The position numbers and the translations under genes are program-made. Shown piece by piece: positions 60,973-64,000 of a stretch of DNA of 64,000 bases; position 1 is the first letter of the stretch, and each line of letters starts with the position of its first letter. Origin of the DNA: Xenopus tropicalis (taxonomy: Eukaryota; Chordata; Amphibia; Anura; Pipidae); the NCBI RefSeq assembly GCF_000004195.4, contig NC_030683.2:82476910-82540909 (forward strand), given 5' to 3'. A model generated the notes under the pieces. It worked only from the letters and a program-made list of their open reading frames with translations, did no database searches and was not told the origin of the DNA.

Positions 60973-61202
60973 CTAAGTAATTGTCCATATTCCTCTTTCT
61001 GTGGCTACAGTCTATCCTGGTAAGAGATTCTCTTGTGAACTTTATTCGCCACCACTTAAGATTTCTGCCCTTGTTTATTGACATCACTGATCTTGTTACT
61101 CCTTGGTAACCTGCACATGTGCAATATTTATGCTGGTTTGACTACCTGTGTGCCAGAGGCAGGGATGAGGACTGTAATAAGCCAATGGTCAGCACATAGG
61201 TC

Positions 61203-61627
61203 TTAAAGGAACAGTAACACTAAAAAATGAAAGAGCTTTAAAGTAATAAAAATATAATGCACTGTTGCCCTGCACTGGTAAAACTGGTGTGTTTGCTACA
61301 GTAACACTACTATAATTTATATAATAAGCTGCTGTGTAGCCACGGGGGCAGCCATTCAAGCTGGAAAAAAGGAGAAAAGGCACAGGTTACATAGCAGATA
61401 ACAGACAAGTTCTGTAGAATACAATAGTGTTTTATCTGTTATCTGCTATGTGCCTGTGCCTTTTCTCCTTTGAATGGCTGCCTCCATGGACACATAGCAG
61501 CTTATTTATATAAATTATAGTAGACTTTCTGAAGTAAACACACAACTTTTACCAGTGCAGGGCAGCAGCACATTATATTTTAGTTACTTTTATACACTTT
61601 CATTTTTTGGTGTTACTGTTCCTTTAA
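61203..61627. mobile_element. TTAA MITE with AAAGGAACAGTAACAC ends, full-length palindrome
   Basis: The ends TTAAAGGAACAGTAACAC and GTGTTACTGTTCCTTTAA are bounded by TTAA. The two halves are inverted copies over nearly the whole 425 bp (CATAGCAGATAACAGACAAG against TTATCTGTTATCTGCTATG), with the centre near 61420. Shares ends with 29258-29915. Non-coding. Confidence 0.9.
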
Positions 61628-63385
61628 GTAAACCAGCCCTAAATATGAGACCTGCTGTAGGAAGCTGATTAGATTCTGTGATTGGGCTTTTTTGGACTGG
61701 CTGTTAAGACATTTGCAGTCATATTAAGCATGAGCAAAATTGACCTGAACATTTACTATGTACAGTATGAAATGTATGGTCACAGAGGTTTAGATAGTTG
61801 TGAATAAATAGTTGAATATGAATAAATAAGTTATAATAAAGACATAATTAATGTCGTTTTTTTTTAAACCCTGTGGAAAGTTTTTATTAAGATGCAGAGT
61901 GACTTCTGTTGTAGTACCTAATATGTGTACTATTCTCAGAATAAAAAGTGTTAAATTGTGCGTGAAAACCTTGCGCAATATTGTAAATTGCAATAGTATA
62001 CAGTTGTAAAAATGTTATTTGCCTTCTTTTTTAATTAAGCATTACAGGTTTCCCAGGATAAAAAGTGCTGTATAAATAAAACATTGCTATTATGTTGCTA
62101 AAATTATAGTTGCTTTCCTCTCTGCATGGATACGTTTATTTAATGGTAACAGACGAATGAAATGTAACTCTCCTCTAAAAAAACAATTTTGATATAAGAG
62201 CCATCCCACAGACTAATTGCTCAGAGAATATGTTGTTAGGAAAGCAATGTATGCTGCTGTATCAAAGAACAGCCTTTGGCTAATGGCATGGATAATCTGA
62301 GTTATTCAAACTTATCACTGGAAAACACGCAAGTCCATGTTCTCCTGTTAGCCACAAGCCAAGTGCTTCCCACTAAGGAGCAAGAGATGTTATGGGTAGC
62401 AATCCTATATCCCCTGCCTTATTGGATTGAACAACTTTGCAGCAATTAAATCTACTTATAACCTATATTCTAGATATTCTTATGAAAAGAAATGATTTGG
62501 GACTTAATTTAATTCAAATTCCATCAGAATTACGGCTTCTATTAAATGGATTTACCACATCGAGAATTCTGAAGACAAAACTTAGTAGAACTATTTCTGG
62601 CATTAAATACCGATGGGGTACTGCTATGTGGGATCCGCACTTAGTAAAACCATTTGATTGCACTGGTGCTTTGTTTCTCTATAGGAAGCTCAGTGCCTCA
62701 CTACTGTGATTCTGCAGGACAGAAGCACCCAGTTTGATCTGGCCATTGTGGTCTGGGTCATGCTTAAGAATAAATATTACTTGGCTCAGAGGAGTGTCTA
62801 GACTCCAAAGGAAAAGTGGGAAGTATACTGGGAGTGATAACTATATCTAAATGATTGTATGGATGTGTTAAATTTACTCTTCTCTGCAGTGACTATAGGT
62901 AAAAGAGATAAATCTGCAACATTTTTATTTTTCATTGTTTTTACCTAGGACACTACAAGCTGCTATACAGATAGGTTTATAAAGTATGCCTTTTTATTAA
63001 CTTAAAGTATGCCTTTTTATTTACTTCATTGCCTTAGGTGTAGCTCAGGTTTATTGGCATTTTTATAGACTATATAGAATAATTTCAAAAATAGAAATGC
63101 TTATATGACTAGCTGGTTTGAATGGATCTTGTCATGAGCTCTAGATGTAAATGTGAGAAAACCTCAGTAAAAAAATGTCCTAATTGACTCGCTCCTTAGT
63201 ATAGGTAAAATGCTTAGTGGTTTAGGAAAAATGTGCTAAATGCTTTCTATTCTAACTGCAGGTACAATAAAGAATATAGAGGATTAATTTGCTTATTAGT
63301 GCATCCACGGGCTATGGAGAGTTGGGAAAAGTATTAGCAAGGAGCAATACAAGCCTTATATTCTGAACTTGAGCACGCCTTAACC
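61628..63385. other. No gene seen; candidate conserved tract 62140-62420
   Basis: 62140-62420 is repeat-free, with CCCACAGACTAATTGCTCAG and GGCTAATGGCATGGATAATC, and may be a conserved element. Elsewhere AT-rich DNA with a short duplication AAAGTATGCCTTTTTATT (62981-62999 and 63003-63021). The 90-residue frame at 62437-62709 has no known motif. Confidence 0.35.
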
Positions 63386-64000
63386 TTAAAGGGACCGTGT
63401 CATAATTTTATGGTGTAGTTTTTATTACTAAGTTACACTGTGTGTAATAATTCATTATACCATTTAAAATGTTATTCTTGAACTATTAAATGTAAGTTGT
63501 AATGTTGATGTATAGGCAGCCATCTCAGTGCATTGTGCCTGATTCTGAGCTTCAAAAAGAGTCACCACTTTACAATGTAACTGCTTTTAGATAAGCTATT
63601 TTTTCTTCTACTCATTGTAACTGGAAGAGTCATGGCCAGACTTGGTTGTTTTTACTATTGTGTGCTATTTTCATATCTACCATTAGGTGGGGCTTGGGAG
63701 CATTTTTAGCAATGAAGGTGTTACCTTCCCATTATTTTGCAGATTGGCTGCTGGAGGGGAAAGGGAGGGGGGGGGTATCACTCCAATTTGCAGTGCAGCA
63801 GTAAAGAGAGACTGAAGTTCATCAGTGCACAAGCCACATGGCCATAGCAACCTGGAAAATGAAGAATAGGTCTAGCCATGTCAAATTTCAAAATTAAACC
63901 TAAAATAATCTTTTTTGGAAAATGGATTTTAATTCAGGATGATGCTGGAAGACCACTATTAACCAATGCAAGTAAAAAAAAATTCCTGTGACAGAATCCC
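63386..64000 (+). mobile_element. T2-related MITE cut by the end of the window
   Basis: It starts TTAAAGGGACCGTGTCATAA. The last bases of the window, TGTGACAGAATCCC, are the matching inverted end a few bases short of its TTAA. The interior shares TATCTACCATTAGGTGGGG, CATTTTTAGCAATGAAGG and CATGTCAAATTTCAAAATTA with 15012-15612. Confidence 0.82.

Overview
This is vertebrate nuclear DNA, most probably from a frog of the genus Xenopus. There is no bacterial gene layout, no operon and no long intact gene. What dominates is a dense, nested population of transposable elements, several of which I recognise as repeats typical of Xenopus: TTAA-bounded T2/Kolobok-like MITEs (TTAAAGGAGAAGG..., TTAAAGGAACAGTAACAC..., TTAAAGTGATACTGACAC...), the TACAGGTATGGGAT... 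MITE in three copies, and CR1-type LINEs ending in a TATGTAACTATGTAAC tail. I cannot separate X. tropicalis from X. laevis by eye.

Only one piece of host protein-coding sequence is convincing. It is a last exon on the minus strand at 16824-17052 (75 codons plus stop), with a plausible splice acceptor and an AATAAA signal about 545 bases downstream of the stop. I do not recognise the protein. If the call is right, the gene enters from higher coordinates and most of 17-64 kb is intron. Several repeat-free tracts rich in TAAT-type and PBX/MEIS-like motifs (about 6.3, 17.2, 28.1, 38.7, 41.7, 47.5, 55.8-56.3 and 62.2 kb) look like conserved non-coding elements, but only an alignment can show that.

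Layout. 0-5 kb: an inverted repeat pair encloses a minus-strand CR1 copy that carries a nested solo LTR and an internal deletion; next to it lies a plus-strand CR1 copy with a nearly complete reverse transcriptase interrupted by one TAG. 8-13 kb: T2 MITE, an interspersed repeat, a hAT-like element (9131-11035) holding an 11-copy 43-bp minisatellite and a nested MITE, then an inverted-repeat complex with microsatellites. 15-17 kb: MITE and the host exon. 20-32 kb: a GC-rich 43-bp tandem repeat, a GC-rich MITE, one Harbinger-like palindrome nested in another element, T2-like MITEs. 35-41 kb: long palindromic Harbinger-like MITEs with 3-bp target duplications, and a hAT-like MITE family (TAGTGATGAGC ends, 8-bp duplications), one copy nested inside a palindrome. 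44-46 kb: a CR1 tail. 51-55 kb: a TTAA MITE and an almost complete Tc1-like transposon with one internal stop. 54-64 kb: decayed CR1, more MITEs, and a TTAA element cut by the right end of the window.

No CRISPR array, tRNA, rRNA or prokaryote-type system was found, and I see no convincing new biological system. The parts most worth following up are the unidentified exon, the near-intact CR1 and Tc1 copies with single stops, the hAT-like element that carries a minisatellite, the long palindromes, and a 62-bp perfect repeat of unknown origin.
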